NCBI GenBank assembly: GCA_963681505.1
Contig: OY811993.1
Span: 3,699,489-3,763,488 of the forward strand
Direction: 5' to 3'
Origin: Eunapius fragilis
Lineage: Eukaryota > Porifera > Demospongiae > Spongillida > Spongillidae
Length of the DNA: 64,000 nt
Shown here: positions 11,040-21,321 of the stretch, piece by piece
Position numbering within the stretch: position 1 is the first letter of the stretch
How the letters are laid out: each line of letters starts with the position of its first letter
Notes under the pieces: model-generated
Database searches by the model: none
Told to the model about the DNA's origin: nothing
Seen by the model: only the letters and a program-made list of their open reading frames with translations
Translations under genes and position numbers: made by a program

Positions 11040-12090
11040 TGATGTTCGTACGCATGTTTAAAAATGACACCCCGTGGGGTGTAGTAGTAACCGCTCAGGA
11101 GTGTTACAGCCAACACCCCTGAAGTGTAGCCAGTACACTCTATTGCGTGTTGACAGAGGTATCAATATCTCGTATATTCACCATACATTGATGATCCCAA
11201 CATAAATTGATATTAATAAACTATACAACAACAGGATTAATAAAATGAATACAACATAAAGAAAACACATATATGAAAAACTAGATGTCTTTACACGCTA
11301 TGACGATCGAGCAGGTTGTTTCTCTGGTTCAGACACTATTAAAAAAATAAAGGTCAGGTTACAGTACAAGACTTAATTCTTGGGTGCATGCAGCCGTCAC
11401 GTTCGAGAAGCAGAGACCATACTGTAACAATAACAACGTCAACCGTACTGATAGTGAAGCTTACCTCGAAAGCTTGGTAGGTCGTGTCCTTTTAGTCTTA
11501 TCAACTTTGTAACGGCGTATTTGAACGTCAAAAGGACGTCCTTACGCAGTGGCTCATATATTGCGGTAGCGTACGCTGCAGTAGCCGGGTAGCAAGGCAG
11601 TATATTCTTTCTAAGCGCGTATATGGCAGCTAGTCTGCAGAGAAGGAGTTATACAGGCATTCCGAACTGCTGTACTAGTATCCTCACCACGAAAAACTAG
11701 ATGCACTCTCTCCAATTAAAGCGCTCAACTTTTTTTTTACTCGAACGATGCATCGCTAAACGTTGGAAGAAAACAAATGGGTTAAAACTAAGCATAAAAT
11801 TGCAATGCAAACCTACCTTTCACAAACAGATTCGAAAGCGCCATTAAAGGTCACGAACAGAGAACGTACGCGTGCTGTTAAGGGTGACGCATGCGCAATG
11901 AAATATACGAAGGCATGCAAATACTCAGGATGATATCAATGTTTTGCAGGGTCCATTTCTGGTTGATTCTCGTGACGTTCCACAAGTTCACCTTGTCGCA
12001 CGTTCAACATAACCCAACACGAATACAAAACATGGATTTATACTGATAAACAGTTGCTCCAATTATGATATCATGCTGGTGCCAGTGGTG
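11040..12090. repeat. Dispersed repeat family, copy A (uninterrupted)
   Basis: Aligns with the split copy B. 11040-11118 matches 21238-21318, and 11119-11480 matches 23020-23400 (shared: ATTGATGATCCCAACATAAA and GTTTCTCTGGTTCAGACACT). 11940-12090 matches 24125-24235 (AACATAACCCA..ACATGGAT, then CAATTATxxxATCATGCTGGTG). The middle is more diverged. Near its left end is a short palindrome, ACACCCCGTGGGGTGT. No coding frame is evident; it is probably a non-autonomous element. Confidence 0.75.
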
Positions 12091-12624
12091 ATATTATGAT
12101 CTGACGTGATTACATCATGGGGTCTTTATACTTCACACACTGACTGGTAATATTGTTCCACACACACAGTAGGGATCTCTGGAGCACACACAGCCACGGA
12201 AGAAAGGGATCATTTAAGTATGTGTGTGTATGTGTGTATACATGCGCTATGCAAAAACAAAGCTCTGCAAACATACTGCATGATACACCACACAACATGA
12301 AGTGATGAGTACACACATACTCACACTGTGTAGCTGACCATACCTGCAGTCCAGGTATTGACAACAACCCTCCAATGGCAGTCTGTAGATGCCACTGTCA
12401 GTGTTCACATAAGAGGTACGTTACTCCACTCTGAGGGATGGAACATACAATGTAGGGGAATGTGATATTGAAATGACTGAGAGGTGTGGTCTGAACTTAC
12501 TTGATTTCTTATCTCCATTTGACGCACTGTGGAAGCCCAGTCTTCCATGGAGGTGAATGAGACGATTCACACGCTGAATGTCGGGCTGGAGCAATCCCTA
12601 TTCAAGTGATTCAGAACATAATTG
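12091..12624. other. No supported gene
   Basis: Only weak minus-strand open frames. One, ~12500-12590, ends at a GTAAGT-like donor (minus strand, near 12500) and could be an exon, but I do not recognise the peptide. Confidence 0.4.
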
Positions 12625-12629
12625 TTGGT

Positions 12630-12945
12630 GTGAACTGTTTGTTGTTGTTACGCACTCACCATAGAGAGGTGCAAGGTTCTCGACCTTAGACGCGTATAAA
12701 TATGTACAATCTATGCATTTGATAAGGAGAATAAGTCGAAGTATCCTTGGCGTAATACCGTTGAGTACGGCGAGAGTAGTTAGCGCGATAACGGACTCTA
12801 TCACATTTGGTGGCAGCGGTGGGATCTGATCAGTCGAACAGTTTGTTGACAATACCACGCGGATCCCAATATTATCATTGAACGGTGGTGCACATCTGGA
12901 TGACCACGCGTTCCGGTAAAGAATATGAGTCCGACTATAGCAGAG
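12630..12945 (+). mobile_element. Gypsy-type retrotransposon 5' end (LTR tail, gag start)
   Basis: A TG..CA-bounded stretch ending CTCTATCACA (~12803) is followed at once by TTTGGTGGCAGCGGTGGGAT, which looks like a primer-binding site of Gypsy elements. Then comes an ATG at 12900 opening MTTRSGKEYESDYSR, a common gag start in this group. The reading leaves the family after ~12945. I see no matching 3' LTR, so this is a truncated relic. The LTR limits are a guess. Confidence 0.5.
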
Positions 12946-13179
12946 GGTATGTCTTGCTGTATGAAATCATACATGTATATAAAATAACACAAACAGAATC
13001 AAGTACACATATTGAACAGTATGATAATTCATTAAATACTATAAATTCCTCGTATGCTTTCACAATTGTGCCAGTCAATGCATTCAGTTTCAATGGTGCT
13101 CATAGGTGTTGGGTATAAATACAATTAGATCTGTTTGTGACTTGTAAAGGATTTATGAATACATTTTCTCTTTATAAAA

Positions 13180-13993
13180 TTAACTGACACCCAAAACTGT
13201 GTTTGAAACTGACAATTTCTTAACTTTAACAAAATAGTGACTGAGTTGCAAAGCATTTCTTGAATATATAGGTTTACTGAATGTTACATCACTTAAAATA
13301 CTTTCAGTTATCCTTTCGAATGTGTCAATAATTTCAACTGGTCCCTCCATAGTGATGCAAAAGCATCTGATGGATCCCAACAGCAAGTCTGACTCATGAA
13401 GAAAATTCACAAACTGAACTGTCACGAAGCTAGTGTTTTTTTCCTAATATGGTAAGATGTTTTGTCATCTGCAGTATAATACGGAAATGTTGTCACATCA
13501 TTAATAGCCAAATGAAATCCAGCTTCTTGTAGTGCATCATACTCATAATCTAAAAGATTGCAACAATGAAATTTGCCATGTGCACCTTTCAAGATATTAT
13601 CTTCTTTCAAAAAATCAATTGCTCGACTGTCTGAAGGAGACAATTCATTTCTGTATGCAGATACAGAAAATGTCATGCTAATTGCTCTTGCTAGGATTGG
13701 CAAAAAGTTTCTCGTGCCGTGACAATGTTTCTTAATATATCCATTCATATTTTCAAATCCAAAAGTGGAATATGCCCAAAGAGGACCCAATAGTTGCAGA
13801 AAATGGCATAAATGTATGGTAGTATGCAAATTTGCTGAAAATATTGTCAGGATACAAGTCAGGTACTTGGTTATAAAATGCCAATAGAAATTCCTCTGCT
13901 GTTGTTAAATCATGACAAGAAATGTTGCAACTTAGAAGAATATGCATAGCAGAAATCAATAATGAGAAATGATTAACATAGTCAGATGGATGG
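13180..13993 (-). pseudogene. CACTA/EnSpm transposase, C-terminal half (tnp2/DUF4218)
   Basis: Minus-strand reading begins at the junction near 13993 with YHPSDYVNHFSLLISAMHIL, continues with TTAEEFLLAFYNQVPDLYPD, and after a frameshift near 13790 shows LGPLWAYSTFGFENMNGY and IKKHCHGTRNFLPILARAI, the DUF4218-type block that follows tnp2. The rest (LLDYEYDALQEAGF, then after another shift FLHESDLLLGSIRCF) fits the C-terminal tail. The catalytic N-terminal half is absent and is replaced by a fragment of an EF-hand gene promoter. Two or more frameshifts make it inactive. Confidence 0.72.
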
Positions 13994-14148
13994 TACGTCA
14001 TACCGAGAGAAGTGCTCTCTGAACGCAGCCAACTGATCAATTTGCCATCCTGCACTATGCCAACTGAATCATCTAGAGTATAGCTGCTCCTTTTGTACTT
14101 GGTACCACGCCTAAATCCCACGCCCAACATTCCTCCCGTCCCCCGCTC
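13994..14148 (-). pseudogene. Captured promoter and start of an EF-hand gene
   Basis: On the minus strand this segment reads GAGCGGGGGACGGGAGGAAT, GGGCGTGGGATTTAGGCGTG, GTACCAAGTACAAAAGGAGC, AGCTATACTCTAGATGATTC and onward. It follows 49045-49215, upstream of and into the first EF-hand gene, with short gaps. The TATA box is changed to TACAAAAG, the region before the ATG has an ~11-bp deletion, and the coding part has lost bases after ATGGCAAAT so that a stop follows. Homology stops at GGTATGACGTA, inside the first EF-hand loop codons, and tnp2 sequence starts at once. Confidence 0.85.
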
Positions 14149-14573
14149 ACTACCTCTCCGTAATCGGTATTGCAAGACCTTTGAAAAATTATACTAATTT
14201 ACTCTTTGACTTCAGTTTGTTCTGCCAGTAGTTCTCCATATGGTTCCATGGGCCATGAGGCCACAGTAAAGGGAAGATCATTGTGATGACTGATGCAGGT
14301 GTCGATGCAGGTTCAAAACGTATGTTTTTATGTATGCATATGTTATCACACGTAGCTCCAGGAAACAGGGAAGGAGGCATCAAATTATTTTACTGGTTAC
14401 AGCTTGACATGGGTGTATGCTAAAAGTGTTCATGCAATTATATATGTCTATATACCCTTATAGCGAGAATACAAACATGAAATATGCTGGATGAAATTGA
14501 ATTCTGCCTGCCTGCTTTAAGGGTTGGCTACTAGTGTTAGAGTTTGGGCACATTTTTGTAGTGACTCTTGTAC
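14149..14573. other. No supported gene
   Basis: Short open frames only; no recognised similarity or repeat. Confidence 0.4.
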
Positions 14574-14770
14574 AGTATTCACTGTGCAAAAAACGTAGTA
14601 TACGCTAGCGTATATTTTTGCGCATATTTCACGTATACCATCAATATACCAAGGGTAGAGTATATTTCGAGTATGCACCTGGTATATGTCAAGAATCCCC
14701 AGGTGACAATTATTCATTGTGCGTATTCTCGAAGTATCACGAATACGCACACCGCAATGAATTATGCAAC
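14574..14770. repeat. Block dense in GTATA/TATAC motifs
   Basis: Begins ATTCACTGTGCAAAAAACG and holds many GTATA/TATAC and GCGTA/TACGC words in both orientations, with an internal AAGAATCCCCAGGTG. The block at 25275-25415 has the same start (CACTGTGCAAAAA), the motif GTATATTTCGAGTAT and AAGAATCCTACTGG, so the two are copies of one family. Confidence 0.65.
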
Positions 14771-15129
14771 ACATCCAAATCTAGATAACTTTATGTATAA
14801 CTTTGATATTATTTTGAACCGCTGTATGTCTCCAATGAGAGTTTGAACGTAGAGCATTATGGACATAGGCGGCGTTTACCAGTTGAACTATAAGCGTCGG
14901 TACGTATCTAAGATAGTAATGATGCATGGCTTGGGCTTAACAAGTAGTAACTAGTAAGGAGACAGGAATGGCGGTGTGTAGGCCAGGGTTATGTGCTAAC
15001 ACATGTGTTACGTGTGCAGTGCAGTGCTAGGTGGCAACACTTGCTATGTTGACGAATGCGTAATTGTGTCTAACGGGTGGTAGTAATATGTTACCAGTGG
15101 GTCATTGTGGATGGCAGGAAGCTTTGGAG
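14771..15129. other. No supported gene
   Basis: Nothing recognised. Confidence 0.4.
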
Positions 15130-16060
15130 GCCATTTATTGCGCACTGGCACGTAATCACCCACATAAAGGCCCAGATGTCCCTAAGCTTTTCTTGCAGTG
15201 AGACCTGAAGGGGTCATTGGAGGCACGTGACTTTGGTGGGCGTGGCACTTGATGGGTGAGTGCTACAATTTAATTTATTGCACACTGGCACACACATTAA
15301 GACCCAGATGTCCCTAAGCTTTTCTTGCAGTGAGACCTGAAGGGGTCATTGGAGGCACGTGACTTTGGTGGGCGTGGTACTTGATGGGTGGGTGGGACAA
15401 TGCACACTGGCACGTAATCACCACCACACATTAAGACCTAGATGTCCCTAAGCTTTTCTTGCAGTGAGACCTTTCCAACTTGATTGGGTCATTGGAGGCA
15501 CGTGACTTTGGTGGGCGTGGTGCTTGATGGGTGAGTGTGACAATTTAATTTAGTGCACACTGGCACGTAATCACCACCACACATTAAGACCCAGATGTCC
15601 CTAAGCTTTTCTTGCAGTGAGACCTGAAGGGGTCATTGGAGGCACGTGACTTTGGTGGGCGTGGTACTTGATGGGTAGTGGGACAATTTAATTTATTGCA
15701 CACTGGCACGTAATCACCACACATTAAGACCCAGATGTCCCTAAGCTTTTCTTGCAGTGAGACCTTTCCACTTTGAAGGGGTCATTGGAGGCACGTGACT
15801 TTGGTGGGTGTGGCACTTGATAGGTGAGTGCATCAATTTAATTTATTGCACACTGGCATGTAATCACCACCACACATTAAGACCCAGATGTCTCTAAGCT
15901 TTCTTGCAGTGAGACCTTTCTACCTTGAAGGGGTCATTGGAGGCACGTTACTTTGGTGGGCGTGGTACTTGATGGGTGAGTGGGACAATTTAATTTATTG
16001 CACACTGGCACAAAATCACCACCACACATTAAGGCCCAATATGTCCCTTATTAGTTAAGC
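15130..16060. repeat. Tandem array, ~145-bp unit, about 7 copies
   Basis: Each unit contains ATTGCACACTGGCACGTAAT, CACACATTAAGACCCAGATG, TCCCTAAGCTTTTCTTGCAG, GTCATTGGAGGCACGTGACT and TTGGTGGGCGTGGTACTTGA. Units start at spacings of roughly 124-163 bp because of small internal insertions and deletions. The outermost copies are the most diverged. No open frame persists. Confidence 0.93.
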
Positions 16061-16515
16061 TTTTCATGCTGTGGCTGTGAAACTTTTCCATGTCTCAAAT
16101 ACACAAACATTGAATTCATCAGTGTGAGTGTGTGTAAATTATAATACGACATCAGTTGTGTGACTTTGTAGATTTCCTTTATTTAATATGGACCCCAATG
16201 GTCACTTACTGTGATGTGACTATATCTCCCCTTCCTCCCACTTTCTCTTTCTAACCCCTCCCTTTCTTTCTCACTGTTACTAGATATCACTGAAGGTCAT
16301 AAGTAACTGGGAACCTCGACAACAGACTACTGTACTTGTCATAAGACTGCACTCTTGTTGCCATGGCTACTTTGGCAAGGAAGCATTTTACATCACCACC
16401 ATCATTGACACCAGACCATCATCATTGTACATGAGCACACGCATATATATGTACATATAGATTGACTCTGAACAAACGTCCGCACTAGAGTTACGTTTAT
16501 TAATTCCCTAAATGG
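16061..16515. other. No supported gene
   Basis: Pyrimidine-rich stretch (16228-16275) and unrecognised sequence. Confidence 0.4.
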
Positions 16516-16839
16516 TTGTTACCGTCACATGATTCAGAGACATTACAATGGTACCTTCAACATTTGGAACAAAATGTATGTGTTGTGAACACCTCAGCAA
16601 TTGGATGGTTCGCCAGCCACTTGTTTAGATCCTCCATTTTTAATTATACACGGCACTCAGTTATTAATGCAATTCAGTTAGTAATTTCAATTGGAGCCAA
16701 GCACCCACGGCTGTTTCATTCCATTGAAAAGTTGGACATTAGGTCTCGTCCCCATCCCCTGCTTGGAGACAGGCAACCAAACCCTAGTTACCGCATGGCA
16801 CAGGAATGTGGCTTATCCTTCTTTATCCGTACAACGTAA
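16516..16839 (+). CDS. Open frame of unknown nature, 107 codons
   Basis: Opens MLPSHDSETLQWYLQHLEQN and ends FFIRTT, with a varied composition that looks more protein-like than the surrounding frames. I do not recognise it. The DNA at ~16700-16755 (CACGGCTGTTTCATTCCATT, then GGACATTAGGTCTCGTCCCC) recurs at ~38228-38272, so part of it belongs to a dispersed repeat. A transposon-derived remnant is more likely than a host gene. Confidence 0.3.
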   Translation: MLPSHDSETLQWYLQHLEQNVCVVNTSAIGWFASHLFRSSIFNYTRHSVINAIQLVISIGAKHPRLFHSIEKLDIRSRPHPLLGDRQPNPSYRMAQECGLSFFIRTT

Positions 16840-17209
16840 GCTCACTTTGAGTTGATATTTCGGTCCGGCGTCCTTCGAAGACTAAAACAGTATAAGTTTT
16901 ATCTTTGTTGTATTTGCATACGCGAGAAGAGAGGGCCGAGACTACATGCGCTCTATTTTGAGTTGTTCGTGTCAATAGGCTTTTTTGTGAAATCCGCCAG
17001 GCCAACTGAAAAAACTCTTTTAGAAACGTGTACTCAAGAGACGGTTGTATTTGGTTCTGTTTAGGATGTAACGGGGCTTATTTTCTGCGCGTCGTGCCAA
17101 CGCTTTGAATACGGCAGATTTTTTACGTAGCGAAGTGGTCCTCTCATAATGTATGTGTACGAAACACACATACTCCACAGTTTCTCCCCCCTATCATCTA
17201 CCATCTTAT

Positions 17210-17524
17210 CTGAGGCTTATGCTAACACAGGTGCAGCCGCCCGATCAGCTGAGGAATGCAAGCACATGATGTGAAGTGTGCTGAGCTGGGCTGGTCCTGT
17301 GTTCCACTTGCCGTGGAGACCTAGCTATGCATGGAGCCTTGGGTGATGAGACACAATGCACCTTTTCTCGCCTGGCTTCTCTTCTCTCTGTGGGATCTGC
17401 TTTGCCCAAGGGTAAGGTTCTATCTGACATTTATGGCCATCTTAACTTCAAACTTATGTGTGCCACTGCAAGAGCTTTGCTAGCCAGGTCTCCACCAATC
17501 CTGGCTCAGCTGGACAGTGGTTAA
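17210..17524 (+). pseudogene. Probable retroelement ORF remnant (C-terminal)
   Basis: Reading starts EAYANTGAAARSAEECKH at ~17215, shifts frame, gives CAELGWSCVPLAVET at ~17280, shifts again and runs as GALGDETQCTFSRLASLLSV to RALLARSPPILAQLDSG (17327-17524), then a stop. This order of blocks resembles the extreme C-terminus of non-LTR reverse-transcriptase proteins that I have seen in marine invertebrate genomes, but I cannot name the clade. At least two frameshifts; inactive. Confidence 0.4.
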
Positions 17525-19560
17525 ATGCGTGTTGTGTTAGTTCCATAGTCATGTATCGTGTATGTAATAACTTGTTTATACTCTGTTTAATAAATATTAA
17601 ACATACTAGAATACATAGAAATAAAAAAAACAAACTATTCTTTGCGTTTTCGTTTTCGGCTTAGCTTTTCTGGCCTCTAAAACTTCAGTCTGGGACAATT
17701 AGTGTTCTAGTCAGGCGTAGCTCGACCTTCACCTTCGATTTGAGCTACGCCCAACTATATAGTAGTGTTCTTGCATATTTAAAAAAAAGTTTGTTAGCCA
17801 TATGTCCTTTACAACCGATTGAAATGGTTGACCCCATCAGGCATCAGCCCAATTAAATCCTGCATTCATGATTGTACATGTCCACCCATTAACTGACATG
17901 CATGGTGTTCGAGTAGGTGCATCTTTATACTCTCCTTTTCATGCCAGGAACGGATAGTGGCTGTAATAAAAGCCATCATCACCTGTATGCAATTTTTCTT
18001 TACTGCTGCTTCTTGTACTTTGCATCTGCACAGCGTGCAGAAACTTATAGGGAAATCAAACACTGTCATTGCGTATGTCTATTGCAAAGCATGTCAAGAA
18101 CTCCATTGAAAATGCAGCACAGGTGTATTTTGTTTGAGACTCTCGTTTCCACCCTACAGTTCAGTTATGACCACTTACTCCCTGACAGGACTTTTGGACA
18201 TGACATTGCGTGTCTCCCGCTGTCGTCGTGCATGAAATTTATACATATGGGTGTGGCGCACGTGCATTATTCATTAGTTACATGGTCCCGTCTAATCGTG
18301 TCGTTCGTTCCCCAGAAAATAAGCCCCAGCATGCACTAAACGCAAAGGTGATGTACAATGATTGCTCTTTGAGTAGGAGTAAGTTTTATAACCATCTGCC
18401 TGGGGCGTTTCGAGAAAAATCGGTTGCCGCCTGAGCACTTATGAAAGCAATAAAAGGCGTGCCTTCAGTAGCCACATGCGTGGCAATTATAGGGCAAAGG
18501 AGAACTTAGTTTGACTGTGCGTACTATTCTTTTTAAGTACGAAATTGGTTGTGGAACAGCTCAATATTATAATGGTTGTGTATATTGAATTTGTAGTGGC
18601 AAAAAGAGCCTCGTAACGTAAACCACAAAATAATTAGCTCCTCTAGGATCCCAAACACCAAAATACCGTAATGTTCGAATGTGTTCTAATTAGCAACCTA
18701 ATGTCCAGCTTGAAACAGCCGTGCACCACGTGGCACTCATCGAGAGAAATATTCGAGAAAGATAGAACTGTTGGTCTTGGTTGGTTGCAAAATGCGTAGA
18801 TCGTAGTTGGCGGCTCTTCATCCGACAGATTGGTACAATACCCCCTTGTTGAGCGTACATGGTTGGCTTGGATCGGCAAGACTATTTCAAATCTTGAGGA
18901 CGTAACTGCATTGTGTCGCGATCAGGTATCTCATTCTCCCACCATTATGATTTCCCGTAACACGTGGATAGTACCCCAACCGGTGGTAAGTAATCATCTC
19001 CTTTTTTTATTTTTCACGAGTCAAATTCAGAGGCGTCATGAAAATTAGCAAAAGCTAACAACTTCTGTTTGATAGAGTGGGTAAGAGATTGTGTTTTAAT
19101 CCACTCTTGCTGCTTATCAGTGTCTGTTGTCAGTGTTGAATTGAATACAATATGAAGAGCGGAGTTAGAGAAGTACCAGATTGCTCAGGAGTAAAAGGTA
19201 AAGGCTTCGTTTGTTATAACCCTATATATATTCCCTGCAGCTAAGTGAGCGCAGATTCAGCTGAGCGTGTCAAGCAATTCCGCCGTCAGTGTAGGCCTCT
19301 AGCTGTGTGCATTTGTATCGTATGGATGGATGCTCTTTTTTTTTTGGCTGTAGCTATGAGATATGGTGACAGTACAGGGAAGCAGTTTGAAGCCTACGCT
19401 CAACTACTTCCGCGCGTGTCGTTAGAAGAGGTTGCAATGGATTTCTGAGCAACTCGTAGCAACGGCGAGTTAGAGGGCCCCTACTGAGTATCTCCTTCCT
19501 GGATGGCTGAAGAGCTTGAACGTTGACTATTGTCAATGATTGTATTGTTTTATTATTTTG
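17525..19560. other. No supported gene; hairpin half at ~17713
   Basis: Contains a short inverted motif (GGCGTAGCTCGACC..GAGCTACGCCCAAC, ~17715-17752) related to the hairpin at 6859. Open frames at 17917-18339 and 18830-19048 are not recognised. The latter ends near CCGGTGGTAAGT, a possible splice donor at ~18987, so an exon here cannot be excluded. Confidence 0.4.
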
Positions 19561-19814
19561 TCGCAACACACTTAGGGGTGTTCAGGGCCGCCGAGAGCCA
19601 GCTCGGGGCCCGGGGCAAAAATGTTTCTTGGGCCCCTAGCCTAATATGTTTATATATGCATGCAACCAAAATGTTTAGCCCATCTCTAGGTTAGCAATTG
19701 GCATCATGTAGTGCAAAGCAAATTAATAAAGAACATACGCAATGATTGGCAGCATTCAAAACTCGAAGGCAGTACCGACAGCAGCCTTGCGCGCTTTTTT
19801 GCTTGCGAAAGATT

Positions 19815-20960
19815 CTATTAAGACGTCAAAATTTTAAATTACCTGCTTCGCCAACCACAGCTGTGAACTCTGAATCCACAGGCAATGTTCCCAATGATGT
19901 CAATCGCATTTGGCACATTGTTGACCGAAGGTAGTTCTTAATTTCTTTTAGAACTCTAAAAGACCTTTCTGCCTGTGCTACAGTAACGGGCAATGTGCAA
20001 TAAATGCGCAGAGCCACGCATAGGCGGATCCAGGGGGGGGTGCCTAGGGTGCCCGGGCACCCCCTCCAAGGTCCAGTTAATAATTGATTCATTAACTATG
20101 TACTTTATTAAATTTCATTTCTATGCACGTCAAAGTAGCATTTTAAGTTGCTTCAGCCAGTGGTCTGTATACGCGTTACCTTATGAGCGGGGGGATACAC
20201 GTTACCGTATGAGCGCTACGGTTATTGCGCTTATAATTTACCGTGCCCCACCCTTCATCAATATTCATGTATATACCACCCAGCCGACAATCCTGGATCC
20301 GCCTATGGCCACGCAACAGTTTGGAAACAAACCCATCAATGATGTTTCTGCTAGCTTATTAAGTAGATAAATTGGATTCAAAGGTTTTTCCCCTAAGTTG
20401 GATGTATGGATGGTATCTCCTGAACAAGTTCGGAAGAAACATCACCAGAGTACTGATCTCACAAAGAACTTCACCATTTCTTCCGCTTCACTGTCATTCA
20501 TATTCAAGTACTTCCATATAGGAAACCAAACATAGACTCCATGCAGTCTGTACATTGAATCATAGCGATTAGTTATGTTTCCCACGTAAAATACGTTGTT
20601 CCTACAATGGCCTTCCTGGCTGCAATTACAACATTCTGCACACTCATGCAGGCTTCATCAGCAAATGGATCTCCAGGCCTTCGGTCGATCCTTTAACAGC
20701 ACCATCTGGTTCTGATCGAACCACCTCTTCTTGAATCTCCGCAAGGTCTTCTTTACTCAATACTTCAATAGCAATATCAGAATGGGATGGAGGGAGCTAT
20801 TGTTGCTTCCGCACTAGGCTTACACACTGCTGCATTGATTCTTCTCACGGTCGGTTCCTTCACTGTCTTCTGTTACATCAAAGCCATGTTGTTGAAGCGT
20901 ATTCTGCATGTCCTTTGACTCCTTCAGCCCCCATTGCCTTTTCTTTTCGCTTCTGGGCGC
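19815..20960 (-). pseudogene. hAT transposase (ZMYM/TTF-like type), broken
   Basis: The C-terminal dimerisation block reads LRIYCTLPVTVAQAERSFRV followed by LKEIKNYLRSTMCQMRL at ~19880-20010, a strong hAT signature (the usual LPVS.A..ERSFS.LK.IK.YLRSTM). It is interrupted by the MITE at 20018-20315. Upstream (higher coordinates) broken readings such as NITNRYDSMYRLHGVYVWFP at ~20480-20580 fit the middle of the same protein. The N-terminus is not recognisable. Multiple stops and shifts; inactive. Confidence 0.7.
20018..20315. mobile_element. Non-autonomous hAT-like MITE nested in the hAT gene
   Basis: Ends ATAGGCGGATCCAGG and, on the right, CCTGGATCCGCCTAT are exact inverted repeats. Flanks are AGCCACGC on the left and GGCCACGC on the right, an 8-bp duplication with one change. 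Just inside the left end are GGGGGGG and the palindrome GGTGCCCGGGCACC. Removing it rejoins the transposase dimerisation block. Confidence 0.8.
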
Positions 20961-21204
20961 CTGATTTATGATTGTAGCTCATTCTCGATCTCGCTCGTTA
21001 AATAGAAAGTGTAAATCAGTCGCTGTGATTGGTTATAACGGTCTGGGCCCCGGACCGAAACTGCTCGGAACTACCTGCAGTGCCTCAGTAGGTCCCTTGT
21101 GGAGAAGCCATTCATTACCGACCCGGGGGGCGTACCTAGTAACCAGTCTAGGGCGTGGCTCTAAAGTCCTGGGCCCCTTCTTGGCCCGGGCCCGGAGAAT
21201 TTTG

Positions 21205-21222
21205 CCCCCCCCCCCCCCCCCC
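21205..21222. repeat. Poly-C tract, 18 bases
   Basis: Uninterrupted C run near the right end of the hAT element. Confidence 0.95.
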
Positions 21223-21321
21223 TTCTCGTAGGCGCTGGGGGTGTTCGCACGCCTGTTTAGGAATAACACCCTATGGGGTGTAGTGGTAACCGCTCAGGAG
21301 TGTTACAGCCAACACCCCTTA

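Larger units (their letters stand above)
19583..21237 (-). mobile_element. hAT DNA transposon, 1655 bp, 8-bp target duplication
   Basis: The left end is CAGGGCCGCCGAGAGCC; the right end, reverse-complemented, is CAGCGCCTACGAGAAGG. Both are followed by a G-rich stretch and CAAAA. The octamer GGGGTGTT is duplicated exactly at 19575-19582 and 21238-21245. It carries a decayed transposase on the minus strand and contains a nested MITE at ~20018-20315. An 18-base C run lies at 21205-21222, just inside the right end. Confidence 0.85.
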
